DNA of 64,000 nucleotides, taken from Lachnospiraceae bacterium (GTDB taxonomy: Bacteria > Bacillota > Clostridia > Lachnospirales > Lachnospiraceae). The stretch is taken from NCBI GenBank assembly GCA_017395635.1, contig JAFQOE010000058.1:1-64000 (forward strand), written 5' to 3'. A program made the position numbers and the translations under genes. This document shows positions 15,308 to 26,706 of the stretch, one piece after another (the stretch's first letter is position 1; each line of letters opens with the position of its first letter). Below the pieces are notes generated by a model. The model did not search any database. It saw only the letters and a program-made list of their open reading frames with translations, and was not told where the DNA came from.

Positions 15308-15799
15308 TTTGGGAACAGCGTAAGTTAGGAGAAGTATTTGCAGAAAGAACGGAAAGAGCAAATGGAGATGAAGAATTACTATCAGTAACGATTGCAAATG
15401 GCGTTATAAGACAAGCTGATTCGGATAAGAGGAATATAGCTTCGGAAGATAAAAGCAATTACAAAATTGTATGTAAAGGTGACGTCCCATACAACTCTAT
15501 GAGAATGTGGCAAGGTGCAGTTGGAAACTCAGAATATGACGGAATTGTAAGCCCTGCATATACTGTATTGCTTCCATTAGGAGACTCAAATGGAAAGTTT
15601 TTTATGGAGCTTTTTAAGAAAGAGTCGTCATTGAAAGTATTCCAAAGATGGTCGCAAGGATTAACATCCGATACATGGAATTTGAAATATCCGGTACTGT
15701 CTACCATAGAATTTTCAATTCCTTCACCAGATGAACAAAAGAAGATTGCAGAATATTTTCTAAGACTTGACCACCTCATCACTCTTCACCAGTGTAAGT
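15308..15799 (+). pseudogene. Silent TRD cassette 2
   Basis: It starts VWEQRKLGEVFAERTERANG and ends LDHLITLHQCKY. The interior has CKGDVPYNSMRMWQGAVG, which is close in pattern to GDIVYNPMNMTLGAVGY of the first expressed domain but clearly different in sequence. Confidence 0.85.
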
Positions 15800-15829
15800 A
15801 CCAAATTATTCGATTTAAGTGCCTAAACG

Positions 15830-16341
15830 ATTGGGAACAGCGTAAGTTAGGTGAGTATGCAGAAATTGTAGGTGGCGGAACACCGAGTACAAATGTTTCG
15901 GCATATTGGGATGGTGATATTGATTGGTATGCACCAGCAGAGATTTCAGACCAAATTTATCTTTCTTCGAGTCAAAGAAAGATTACAGAGCAAGGATTAA
16001 ATCGAAGTTCGGCGAAGATGTTGCCTGTGGGTACTGTTTTATTTACATCTCGTGCGGGAATTGGAAAAACAGCGATTTTAAGCCATGTTGCATGCACAAA
16101 TCAGGGATTCCAGTCAATAGTACCGCATGATGGTAAACTTGATTCTTACTTTATTTACTCAAGAACCGAGGAACTAAAAAAGTATGCGGAAACAGTAGGG
16201 GCGGGTTCAACATTTGTCGAGGTATCTGGAAAACAAATGTCAAATATGGAATTGATGATGCCAAAAACTATCAAAGAACAGCAGGTTATTGGTAATTATT
16301 TCTGTAAGATAGATACCCTCATCACTCTTCACCAGTGTAAG
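15830..16341 (+). pseudogene. Silent TRD cassette 3
   Basis: It starts DWEQRKLGEYAEIVGGGTPS and ends IDTLITLHQCK. GGGTPST...YWDGDIDWYAP is the classic beginning of a large group of HsdS recognition domains, and FTSRAGIGKTAI follows. It is distinct from the other five domains. Confidence 0.85.
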
Positions 16342-16371
16342 GATTACAAGAATAGCAATAAGCTATTTTTC

Positions 16372-16892
16372 GATTGGGAACAGCGTAAGTTGGGAGATGT
16401 AGCAGAACGAGTCCAAGGAAATGACGGAAGAATGGATTTGCCGACTCTTACTATTTCGGCTGCAAATGGTTGGTTGGATCAGAGAGACAGGTTTTCTTCA
16501 AACATTGCAGGAAGTGAACAAAAGAATTATACCCTATTACATAAAGGTGAATTATCCTACAATCATGGAAATTCAAAACTTGCAAAATATGGTACAGTTT
16601 TTGCGTTGAGAACGTACGAAGAAGCCCTTGTTCCAAGGGTTTATCATAGTTTTAAAGTTACAGAAGAAGCCGATGCAAATTTTATCGAATATGTATTCGC
16701 GACTAAATTGCCTGACAGAGAATTAGGAAAACTTATTTCTTCGGGAGCACGAATGGATGGGCTTCTCAATATTAATTATGATGAGTTTATGAGCATCAAT
16801 ATGATGTTGCCATCTGTTGCAGAACAGATAAGAATAAGTGACCATTTGAGGAAGGTTGACCACCTCATCACTCTTCACCAGCGGAAGCAAAA
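16372..16892 (+). pseudogene. Silent TRD cassette 4
   Basis: It starts DWEQRKLGDVAERVQGNDGR and ends VDHLITLHQRKQ. About 65 bases later, with no stop codon between, comes the ribosome site and ATG of hsdR, so the cassette frame is open into hsdR. Confidence 0.85.
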
Positions 16893-16956
16893 TGGCATGG
16901 AAAATGCCTTGAAATACACAAAAATTCTAATATTAATAGCAAAGGAGACGATTATA

Positions 16957-19941
16957 ATGCCAGAATTAGAAGCGATAATTGAGCAAAAGTTAATTGACCA
17001 ATTGGTTTATGGTGATTCTCAGTGGACTTACAGAGAAGATTTGAAAACAGAGGAGGATTTGTGGGCAAATTTCAAGTATATTCTTGAACAAAATAACAAG
17101 GATAGATTGAATGGAGAAAATCTTTCTGACGCTGAATTTGAACAGGTTAAGAATCAGCTTCAATTTTCATCGTTCTATAAGGCTGGCGAATGGTTAGTCG
17201 GAGAGAACGGTAAAGTTATGGTTCATGTGCAGAGAGATACTGAGCGTCTGCATTTGGTTGTTATGAATCATGAGCATATTGCAGGCGGCAGCAGTGTTTA
17301 TGAAGTAATCAATCAGTACAGTGCATTGAGGACGGACGAGAATAGTAATGCTCCTGCCAGAGACAGAAGATTTGACGTTACTCTTATGATTAATGGTCTT
17401 CCTATGATACATATAGAATTGAAGAATAAGCAGCATTCATATATGGACGGATTCTGGCAGATTAAGAAATATATCGGTGAAGGTAAATTCACGGGTATCT
17501 TTTCTGCTGTTCAGATGTTTGTGATTAGTAATGGAGTTAATACAAAGTATTTTTCTGCGGCAAGTGATACAGAATTGAATCCTAAATTCATAAGTGGATG
17601 GCTTGATAAGGATAATAACCCTGTAGCGGATTATCTTGATTTTGCAAAAAGTGTTCTTCGTATTCCGGAAGCTCATGAAATGATTGCCAGATATACGGTA
17701 CTGGATGAAGATGCAAAGAGATTGATATTGTTACGTCCATATCAGATTCATGCAATAGAGTCTATAAGAGAGGCTTCTAAGTGTGGAAAGTCCGGTTTTG
17801 TTTGGCATACAACCGGTTCTGGTAAAACATTGACCTCATACAAAGCGACCAGAAATTTGTTAATGGATATTCCTGCGATAGATAAGGCTATCTTTTTGAT
17901 TGATCGAAAAGATTTGGACACGCAGACAACTATGGCATTTCAAGCTTATGCAAATAATGACTTGATTGATGTTGATGAAACAGACAATGTGAATGACCTT
18001 AAGAAAAAACTGAAATCTGATGACAGACAGGTAATAGTTACTACTATACAGAAGTTGCAGAGGTTAATAACAAAGAGACTTGTCGAAGGTACACCAGAGT
18101 ATAATAAAATTAAAAACCTCAAGATTGCGTATGTGGTAGATGAGTGTCATAGAGCAGTTACTCCTAGTACGAAGAGAGAATTGGAGAGGTTTTTTGGTAA
18201 TTCTTTATGGTTTGGATTTACTGGAACACCGAGATTTGCGGAAAATCCATATCCACAGATGGGCGATTTGCCACGTACTACAGAAGAATTATATGGTGAG
18301 AGACTTCATAAGTATACGATTCAGAATGCAATTCATGACAATGCGGTTCTTGGCTTTCAAGTTGAGCATAATGGACCTAAGAATATTGCGGATGAGACAG
18401 ATAGTGGTGCCTACGATAACGAAACGCACATGTTAAAAGTGTTGGATGTAATCCTGAACAAATCGTACCACAAGTTAGGATTCCAAAACGGTAAAGGAAA
18501 AACTTACGAAGCATTGCTTACTACAAGTTCCATCCAGATGGCACAGAAGTATTATGATTTATTGACCAGAGTTAAAAATGGGGAAACGTCACTTGTGATC
18601 GACGAAAGAATCAAACAGGTACTTCCAGATTTCCCTAAGTTTGCTATTACATATTCGGTATCAGAGAATGAGGAAGGTTCACATGTGAACCAGCAGAAGA
18701 TGCAAGGTTCTCTTGATGATTACAATGCGATGTTCGGTACGAAGTATGAAATATCACAGATTCAAGGATACAATGGAAACTTAAATAAGAGACTGGCACG
18801 AAAAGATGCAAAATTCCAAAGCAGAAATGAGCAGTTGGATTTAGTCATTGTGGTTGATCGTTTGCTGACAGGTTTCGATGCACCTTGTATGTCTACAATA
18901 TTCATTGATAGACAACCTATGGGACCGCATGATTTGATTCAGGCTTTTTCGAGAACAAACCGTATTTTTGATAAGAATAAGACCTATGGGCAGATTGTTA
19001 CGTTCCAAGCACCGGTGTTATTTAAAGAATGTGTGGACAATGCCGTGAAATTGTACTCCGCAGGAGGAACGAAAGAGGCTCTTATGGCGGATTGGGAAGA
19101 AATAGAACCAGCATTTAGAAAAGCACTTGCTGCACTTCGCGTTTGTGCTGAGACTCCTTCGGTAGTTCCGGGGATGTCGTTAGAGGAAAAGAAAGTCTTT
19201 GCAAAAATCTTCCAGAATTTTGATAGGCTGTTTGCACAGTTAAAGTCTTTTACTAATTATGAAGACTCTATGCTTGAAGGTTATGGAATAACTGAAGATG
19301 AGTATTATGATTATGCAGGACATTACTTGAATGTTTTGGAGGAGATAAAAGGAGGAACAGAACCTGGACCAGAACCTGGGCCTGGACCAGAACCGGGTCC
19401 CGAAATAGACCCTGATTATGAGCTGATGGCTTACAGTAACACAAAGATTGATTATGAATACATCATCAATCTGATTCAGAATATTGTTACACCTAATGAA
19501 GATGAAGAGGATATAACGCCAGAAGAACGTCAGAAAAAGATTGAAGAAGTGAAACAATATGTGGAAGAGCTTCGTAAAGAAAATCCGAAAGTGGCAGATA
19601 TTATGTCCAGTCTGATTTATGAAATCGAGTTAGATGAGAACAAATATAAGGGTCAGTCAATTCTTAATATTGTTGAGACGATGAAGAGTGACTGCATTGA
19701 CAGAGTTATCACTGATTTTTGTATTGCATGGTATGCATCAAAAGAAGATGTTATGTATGCAGCTACGCATTACAGAAATGGAGAAATTCCAAATGAGAGT
19801 GCGATAAAGGCAACAATAGATTTTACTAGCTATAAGGCTGCACAAGAAAAGGCATTACCGAAGTTTAAGTTTTATGCTCAAATGATGGCAGAATTGAGAA
19901 AGACCTTGGATGAAGAAATTAAACCTCTTATTTCTCATTAA
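16957..19941 (+). CDS. hsdR: Type I restriction endonuclease subunit HsdR
   Basis: 994 residues from ATG 16957, with AAAGGAG upstream. The nuclease core is D140 and E154-L-K156 (DVTLMINGLPMIHIELKNK). The translocase has Walker A HTTGSGKT near residue 287 and DECH at 395, then FSRTNRIFDKN of the second RecA lobe and the C-terminal helical domain that binds HsdM. Residues about 800-818 are an odd Pro-Gly-Glu repeat linker. The reading frame is open upstream through the whole silent cassette array; the start here is chosen because HsdR homologues begin with a PELEAIIEQKLI-like segment and the ribosome site is good. Confidence 0.95.
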   Translation: MPELEAIIEQKLIDQLVYGDSQWTYREDLKTEEDLWANFKYILEQNNKDRLNGENLSDAEFEQVKNQLQFSSFYKAGEWLVGENGKVMVHVQRDTERLHLVVMNHEHIAGGSSVYEVINQYSALRTDENSNAPARDRRFDVTLMINGLPMIHIELKNKQHSYMDGFWQIKKYIGEGKFTGIFSAVQMFVISNGVNTKYFSAASDTELNPKFISGWLDKDNNPVADYLDFAKSVLRIPEAHEMIARYTVLDEDAKRLILLRPYQIHAIESIREASKCGKSGFVWHTTGSGKTLTSYKATRNLLMDIPAIDKAIFLIDRKDLDTQTTMAFQAYANNDLIDVDETDNVNDLKKKLKSDDRQVIVTTIQKLQRLITKRLVEGTPEYNKIKNLKIAYVVDECHRAVTPSTKRELERFFGNSLWFGFTGTPRFAENPYPQMGDLPRTTEELYGERLHKYTIQNAIHDNAVLGFQVEHNGPKNIADETDSGAYDNETHMLKVLDVILNKSYHKLGFQNGKGKTYEALLTTSSIQMAQKYYDLLTRVKNGETSLVIDERIKQVLPDFPKFAITYSVSENEEGSHVNQQKMQGSLDDYNAMFGTKYEISQIQGYNGNLNKRLARKDAKFQSRNEQLDLVIVVDRLLTGFDAPCMSTIFIDRQPMGPHDLIQAFSRTNRIFDKNKTYGQIVTFQAPVLFKECVDNAVKLYSAGGTKEALMADWEEIEPAFRKALAALRVCAETPSVVPGMSLEEKKVFAKIFQNFDRLFAQLKSFTNYEDSMLEGYGITEDEYYDYAGHYLNVLEEIKGGTEPGPEPGPGPEPGPEIDPDYELMAYSNTKIDYEYIINLIQNIVTPNEDEEDITPEERQKKIEEVKQYVEELRKENPKVADIMSSLIYEIELDENKYKGQSILNIVETMKSDCIDRVITDFCIAWYASKEDVMYAATHYRNGEIPNESAIKATIDFTSYKAAQEKALPKFKFYAQMMAELRKTLDEEIKPLISH

Positions 19942-19955
19942 ATTAATTGCATAGT

Positions 19956-20016
19956 GCTACCTCTGCTATTCAAAATGTCTATATCAGCGTAAGCATTTTT
20001 GAGAAATGGAGGTAGC
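19956..20016 (+). promoter_or_regulatory. Inverted repeat covering the tyrosine recombinase ribosome site
   Basis: GCTACCTC at 19956-19963 is perfectly complementary to GAGGTAGC at 20009-20016, which contains the GGAGG ribosome site three bases before ATG 20019. In RNA the pairing could hide the site and limit recombinase translation. The stretch could equally be a recombinase binding site. Confidence 0.35.
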
Positions 20017-20018
20017 TT

Positions 20019-20787
20019 ATGCTAAATGATATGGATAAGACAGTACTCTTCTGTAACTACTATCGACAATGGGTAGAAGTTTATAAAAGAGGTGCAATTA
20101 GAGAAGCAACAATGGCAAAGTATATGATGACCCTCAAATGGGTAGAGAAACTTGTGCCGGAATTAAGGATTTGTGATTTGACAAGAACTGCGTATCAGCA
20201 ACTACTGAATGATTATGCCAAGGAACATGAAAGACAGACGACGTTGGATTTTCATCATCAGCTGAAAGGGGCAATTCTTGATGCCGTAGATGAAGGATTG
20301 ATTCAAAGAGATCCGACAAGGAAGGCGATTATCAAGGGCAAAACGCCTAAGACAAAGAAGATTAAGTATCTGAATCAATTTGAACTGCATACATTAATTG
20401 CCAACCTGAATATTAAAGAGGAACCAAATTGGGATTGGTTCATTCTTTTAGTAGCAAAGACGGGAATGAGATTTTCGGAAGCGTTGGCGGTTACTCCGAG
20501 TGATTTTGACTTTGCAAGACAGACACTTTCAATCAGTAAGACTTGGGACTATAAAGGTGAAGGTGGATTTTTACCTACAAAAAACAAGTCATCGGTGAGA
20601 AAAATTCAAATTGACTGGCAGATAGTGGTGAAGTTTTCGGAACTGGTAAAAGGAATGCCTGAAGATAAGCCGATTTTTGTTGGTGAGGATAAAATTTACA
20701 ATTCTACTGTAAATGATGTGCTTGCCAGACATTGCAAGGAATGTGGAATTTCTTCGATTTCAATTCATGGTTTACGCCATACACATG
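20019..20787 (+). pseudogene. Tyrosine recombinase, N-terminal part, interrupted by the 11.3-kb element
   Basis: About 256 residues of a phage-type integrase: a SAM-like core-binding domain (FCNYYRQWVEVYKRGAIREA), then the catalytic domain with TGMRFSEAL (first Arg) and HGLRHTH (His-x-x-Arg). The native frame stops matching at base 20787, where the 11.3-kb element begins. The remaining C-terminus with GH and the Tyr nucleophile resumes in frame at 32078. Joined, the gene would be 308 residues, normal for the family. As it stands, a 273-residue product without the tyrosine would be made. Its place beside hsdR suggests it shuffled the hsdS cassettes. Confidence 0.9.
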
Positions 20788-20800
20788 TTTCACTTTCACA

Positions 20801-22655
<1,855 letters not shown>

Positions 22656-22664
22656 TCAAAACAA

Positions 22665-22717
22665 ACAACCAGCTTATCTGTGGTTTTATTCTACCACGAA
22701 TAAGCTGGTTTGTGTAA
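22665..22717 (-). terminator. Long hairpin ahead of the element recombinase
   Basis: CAACCAGCTTAT and ATAAGCTGGTT, with an inner TGGT/ACCA pair, form a strong hairpin just upstream of the recombinase start. On the minus strand it is followed by TTGTTTGTTTT. It may end transcription from the XRE gene upstream or attenuate the recombinase. About 200 bases between it and 22929 hold no gene. Confidence 0.5.
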
Positions 22718-22928
22718 AAATAATTATTGTCTCACTAATAGGAGAAATCCGAAAGAAAATCGGAACTGTCATATAAGTATCATGAAATTTTAATTCCATA
22801 AATTTATGGGAATTATGGGAGATATATTGATATCTTTGTTGTAAAAAATATCAAGTTTCCTGTCTGTTGTCATTTTGACAAACTTGAATTTTATGAATTA
22901 TCGCTTGCCTTAAACTTACTGACATAAA

Positions 22929-23390
22929 TCATTTATTTTCCAAATTACTCAAATAGAATTGATATAACAAATACCCTATAGAAAATATACCAATTAACAA
23001 ATATGCCACATTTTCTTTTAAAGATATTAGATATAATGAGAATACAACAAAGCTAATGGTCTTGATTATCGTTTTAGTTTTTCGGTTTTCAATCTTATCA
23101 ATTTTACAATAGATAAAACGTACACCAATAACAATAGGCGAAAATAAAATTGCAATCAAAACTAATATAATATTTTGCTTATTAAAAATAAGCTTTGATA
23201 ACTGTTTTTTTTCATTATCCTTGATATCCAAACACTGGTATAGCAATACTAGAGAGGCTTGATCAGGAACACTTTTTCCTAATTCCCATTTCGAAATTGT
23301 CTGGCGCGTAACAAAGACAGCATCAGCCAGCTGCTGTTGGGTTAATCCCTTTTCAATTCTGGCTGATTTAATCAAATCTGATATTTCCAT
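22929..23390 (-). CDS. XRE regulator with a membrane-embedded C-terminus
   Basis: 153 residues. Residues 1-60 are a helix-turn-helix (IKSARIEKGLTQQQLADAVF, VTRQTISKWELGKSVPDQAS). Three hydrophobic stretches follow (IILVLIAILFSPIVIGVRFI, IKTISFVVFSLYLISL, AYLLIGIFSIGYLLYQFYL). ATG 23390 has GGAG upstream and is preferred over a longer frame. Such membrane-tethered XRE proteins are common regulators in Firmicutes. The next gene upstream, 16 bases away, also encodes a small membrane protein, so they are probably partners. Confidence 0.8.
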   Translation of the reverse strand: MEISDLIKSARIEKGLTQQQLADAVFVTRQTISKWELGKSVPDQASLVLLYQCLDIKDNEKKQLSKLIFNKQNIILVLIAILFSPIVIGVRFIYCKIDKIENRKTKTIIKTISFVVFSLYLISLKENVAYLLIGIFSIGYLLYQFYLSNLENK

Positions 23391-23406
23391 AGTCGTACTC
23401 CATTTA

Positions 23407-23691
23407 TTATCTTCTTTTATATATAACATCGCATAATTCCATTGCTAAACAAGTTACTATTGCAAGAAAAATAATCTGATGTTTAATAACTAAATAAAAT
23501 AGGCTGATTGCCAATAACATAATGATAAAAGCAATCATACTATATTTGTATATTCTTGGATACTTTTGTGATAATGTACTTAATATTTTTACAATTCCCG
23601 CTATTATAGGAATAATTAACACCCCCATAACACCAAATAAAATCCCAGTTACAACAACACTCATTTTGTTTTTCTTTAATTCCTTCAGCAT
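23407..23691 (-). CDS. Small membrane protein paired with the XRE regulator
   Basis: 94 residues with AGGAGG before ATG 23691. Three hydrophobic segments (VVVTGILFGVMGVLIIPIIA, SMIAFIIMLLAISLFYLVI, HQIIFLAIVTCLAMEL) and a basic end (YKRR). It resembles the small membrane partner proteins found beside membrane-anchored XRE regulators. The 215 bases upstream hold no gene. Confidence 0.65.
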   Translation of the reverse strand: MLKELKKNKMSVVVTGILFGVMGVLIIPIIAGIVKILSTLSQKYPRIYKYSMIAFIIMLLAISLFYLVIKHQIIFLAIVTCLAMELCDVIYKRR

Positions 23692-23906
23692 AAAAAGAAC
23701 CTCCTTTATTTTTGATACTAAAATAATAAAATAGATTTCTTTTTATGTCACGCAACGCTTGTGAATACAGGCGCAACGGTAACAATTTGCATTTTAGTCA
23801 TCATAAGCAAAATAGGAATTTAAAAATTCTACAAACACTGATTTGTCAGATTCATAAAACACTATTTTCCATACTTGTATCATGATCACTTAATCCAGAA
23901 AAGTAA

Positions 23907-24929
23907 TTATTTTTTCTTTGCCAATCCTTTTACTATCTTATCAAAATCAGATTCGATTGGTTGTATCTTATTAAAAATATCATATTCCTGATATGCTTTC
24001 TCCACTGCCTGTTTATGGGAAATACATCCATTATCTTTCAAGATATCGTATCTGCGGAATGCAAGGAACTCGTTCACGCTTTTTGAAAATTCTTCCATTG
24101 TAAAGACATTTTCACGTTCAATCAAATCCTCTATGTAATCAAAATATCCAGTAACAGCACGTTCTAACTGACGAATCTGTTTTTCGTCCAAATAGTTTTT
24201 GGCAATCGGGGTATCGGATTTGAGAATACGACCATCGGGAGCATTTTTCCATGTGGTCAATCCCATATTTTCCTTGGTGTGGTCAGCCTGATTATACACA
24301 ATTTCTGCCGCTGTTTTACCGGTAATAGCATAATGAAATTTGTTCTGTATGGTTGCATAAAAATGATATGCAGTATCAGAATCTCTATCGTAATCAATGC
24401 TGCACTCCGCAAAAATGTCCGTTATCTGTTGCCATATTCTGCGTTCGCTGGCACGGATGGAGCGAACTCTTTCCAGCAATTCACGGAAATAGTCTTTTCC
24501 AAAAGCTGTTTTGCCCTGTTTCAGGCGTTCATCATCCATAGCAAAGCCCTTAATCATATATTCCTTCAAAATACCGGTTGCCCAGATACGGAACTTGGTT
24601 GCCTGAATGGAGTTTACTCTGTAACCAACGGAAATAATGGCATCCAGATTGTAATAATTGGTAGGGGAAAGCTGTGTTTTTCCGGGAATCGCACCGTGTG
24701 GAGTGGGTCTTTCCATTTTGGAAACTACCACTTCTTCACAAAGTTCTCCCTGCTCAAAAATATTTTTTAAATGCTTGCTGATTGCCGGTGTCTGAACACC
24801 GAATAATTCAGCCATTGCCTTTTGGGTAATCCAGATAGTTTCATCTTTTATTAAGGCACTGACAGTTACATTATCATCTTCTGTTCTGTACAGCACCATT
24901 TCCATTTGTTTTGTAATATCTGTATTCAT
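23907..24929 (-). CDS. RhuM family protein
   Basis: 340 residues. The N-terminal part reads VSALIKDETIWITQKAMAEL, FGVQTPAISKHLKNIFEQGE, then SPTNYYNLDAIISVGYRVNS, TKFRIWATGILKEYMIKGFA, the pattern of the RhuM 'virulence' family. That family has a DNA-binding-like N-terminus and is common on mobile elements. RhuM was named from a Salmonella pathogenicity island and its biochemical role is unknown. The gene is 29 bases downstream of the DUF6076-like gene and likely in its operon. Full length. Confidence 0.88.
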   Translation of the reverse strand: MNTDITKQMEMVLYRTEDDNVTVSALIKDETIWITQKAMAELFGVQTPAISKHLKNIFEQGELCEEVVVSKMERPTPHGAIPGKTQLSPTNYYNLDAIISVGYRVNSIQATKFRIWATGILKEYMIKGFAMDDERLKQGKTAFGKDYFRELLERVRSIRASERRIWQQITDIFAECSIDYDRDSDTAYHFYATIQNKFHYAITGKTAAEIVYNQADHTKENMGLTTWKNAPDGRILKSDTPIAKNYLDEKQIRQLERAVTGYFDYIEDLIERENVFTMEEFSKSVNEFLAFRRYDILKDNGCISHKQAVEKAYQEYDIFNKIQPIESDFDKIVKGLAKKK

Positions 24930-24958
24930 ATAAAGCCTTCTTTCTTATAGCAGGTAAA

Positions 24959-25867
24959 TTAGTTATTGTTGTCCTTATCCTTCGCCCGGCTCTTATACAC
25001 ATTATACTGGTTTTTACATTTGCCACTGCAAAATACGCTGTTGGGTCTGCCGGCAACAAAGGCATTTCCGCAGTGTTTACATACCTTCAGTGAGGACTTT
25101 TCATCTGTAAGCATAAAAGAAAACATCATCTGCACACCTAACAGAAGCGAATGGAAGTCCCAGACAATGGTAGGACGCTCAAGCAGCTCTATGTGATAGG
25201 TTGGTGCAATACCGTCAAATGCCGCCATGCCCTGACGGTAAAGCTGTTTCTGCATATCATCCAGCATGTCAAAGTCCTGATAGTAGAGAAAGCTTGACAT
25301 AAAGGTAAATGCCCAATCCTTGAACAGTGTTACAAGCCAGTCATATCTTTCCGCATATTCTTTCTGAAAACTCATCATTACTGCCTGCGGTTTGTTTTTC
25401 ATGGTCATAATCAGTGCCATCATCTGCACATCATCCGTACTCCATGAAGATTCCATTCCTTTTTTCACAAAATCAATCTTATCAAAGGGAAAGAAATAAG
25501 AAAGATATTTTTCCGTGGTCATGCTTTCTGCCTTGATAAAATGATTTTTCGGCAAATATACCGCATGATAAGTGATGAAGTCCGGCGTGGTAGGAAGGGC
25601 GGTCATAAAGCCAAGCAGTCCGTAACCGGTAACAAAATCCATAATGGCATTCTGCAAACGTTCCTGTGTATTATTTTTGTCCATGCACATCAGTCCAAGG
25701 TTTACCGCCTTTAATACCATCTGCTCCGAATCCTTAAGCGGATTATAAAGAGACACTTTCGCATCCGGTGAAGGTGTGATGCATAAAGTACCTTCTTTAT
25801 TTTCCTTCCATTCGTATTTGTCATATCGTACCCAGTTGGAGCTGGTTTTCTGGAATAGGTTACTCAT
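24959..25867 (-). CDS. DUF6076-like protein with C-terminal zinc finger
   Basis: 302 residues from ATG 25867 with GGAGG upstream. Most is helical with no known motif. The end has CKHCGNAFVAGRPNSVFCSG and KCKNQYNVYKSRAK, a Cx2C...Cx3C zinc finger as in CGNR-type transcription factors. Similar proteins occur in many clostridial mobilizable elements (DUF6076, from memory). A protein with the same kind of ending is encoded at 46.1-47.3 kb. DNA binding is inferred. Confidence 0.7.
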   Translation of the reverse strand: MSNLFQKTSSNWVRYDKYEWKENKEGTLCITPSPDAKVSLYNPLKDSEQMVLKAVNLGLMCMDKNNTQERLQNAIMDFVTGYGLLGFMTALPTTPDFITYHAVYLPKNHFIKAESMTTEKYLSYFFPFDKIDFVKKGMESSWSTDDVQMMALIMTMKNKPQAVMMSFQKEYAERYDWLVTLFKDWAFTFMSSFLYYQDFDMLDDMQKQLYRQGMAAFDGIAPTYHIELLERPTIVWDFHSLLLGVQMMFSFMLTDEKSSLKVCKHCGNAFVAGRPNSVFCSGKCKNQYNVYKSRAKDKDNNN

Positions 25868-25947
25868 AAAAGCCTCCAATCTGTCTTAAAATATAATCCG
25901 TATCATCAGAAAATATATTACTATCATACCAAGCCTGTTCCACAAGG

Positions 25948-26706
25948 TCAAATGGTATTTGTGATTTCTTTCGTATTCTTATTCTTTTTATCCGTAATCA
26001 GTGACTGGTAGGTGTCGTAAAAAATCTGTTCTGCTTTTGTAAAAGAAATGTGATTGTACATCCTGTTTTTCAGGGCCCGCATAAAGGATTTGCGAAGCTT
26101 CTTTAACATGGTGTCACGGATTTTGCGGATGTTTCTGTCAGTCTGCGCCCTAAATGTTGCAATTAACTGGCAGGAATATCCCTTAATGGCAAGCTGGTAC
26201 AACAGCTCTTTCTGAGCATCCTTTAATTCGAAAATCGCTCTGGAAATATCCTCATCCGTTACCAGCTCATGCATTTCAAAGGGGCAGTCATAAATGGCAT
26301 CAAGGAAATCCCCTTTCATAATCTGTTTCCAGAAAACATGCCGGATGGGAGCAGGAATTACAATCTCATCCGATGACATTCCCCATTCAAGGGGAACATC
26401 CGATCTTCCTATTTCATGGTAGCGTTCCTTACGTTCCCGGTTGGCATCAAGCCTGTTCCACCATGTAACCACATTTTCAAATTCCTCCTCGGTTCTGGCA
26501 GAATCCTCAAGACGTGCCAGTGCTTCCTGTTCCAGTTCACGTTTCAGCTTTTTCCTCGTGGACGCTTCCGGTATCTTTGATACTTCCGGTTCATTTTCCA
26601 TCTCAAGTTCTATTTCAAGAATGGCAGCATTCTCCCGTTCAAGAGCATCCGTCAGGTCATCTTCCGGTATGTCTTCTTCAAAATAATCATTTGTACATTC
26701 CTTCAA
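25948..26706 (-). CDS. Sigma-70-like factor of the mobilizable element
   Basis: About 252 residues. The N-terminal half is acidic and helical. The C-terminal half has LKDAQKELLYQLAIKGYSCQ, LIATFRAQTDRNIRKIRDTM, LKKLRKSFMRA, matching the helix-turn-helix of sigma region 4. Such proteins are carried by many clostridial mobilizable elements. The start is uncertain: TTG 26706 lies ten bases after AAGGTGG, and TTG 26727 would add seven residues. It may direct transcription of the element's own genes. Confidence 0.65.
   Translation of the reverse strand: MKECTNDYFEEDIPEDDLTDALERENAAILEIELEMENEPEVSKIPEASTRKKLKRELEQEALARLEDSARTEEEFENVVTWWNRLDANRERKERYHEIGRSDVPLEWGMSSDEIVIPAPIRHVFWKQIMKGDFLDAIYDCPFEMHELVTDEDISRAIFELKDAQKELLYQLAIKGYSCQLIATFRAQTDRNIRKIRDTMLKKLRKSFMRALKNRMYNHISFTKAEQIFYDTYQSLITDKKNKNTKEITNTI

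Larger units (their letters stand above)
14751..16892 (+). other. Silent hsdS target-recognition cassette array (four cassettes)
   Basis: Four consecutive half-hsdS units stand in one open frame without start codons. Each begins with the DNA TTGGGAACAGCGTAAGTT (WEQRKL) and ends with CTCATCACTCTTCACCAG (LITLHQ), the same joints that bound both domains of the expressed hsdS. The interiors differ strongly. Together with the two expressed domains this gives six recognition domains. The array's frame runs on without a stop into hsdR. A tyrosine recombinase gene lies past hsdR. Confidence 0.9.

Noticed and set aside
13400..16890. CRISPR array, because short sequences repeat at spaced intervals
   Set aside because: The spacing is about 430-520 bases and the repeats code for conserved HsdS joints. 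No cas genes are present and no CRISPR was seen anywhere in the window.
14767..19941. A single 1724-residue protein joining specificity and restriction subunits
   Set aside because: The apparent start is a TTG inside a cassette joint with no ribosome site, while HsdR has its own ATG at 16957 with AAAGGAG. It is kept as a finding, not as one gene.
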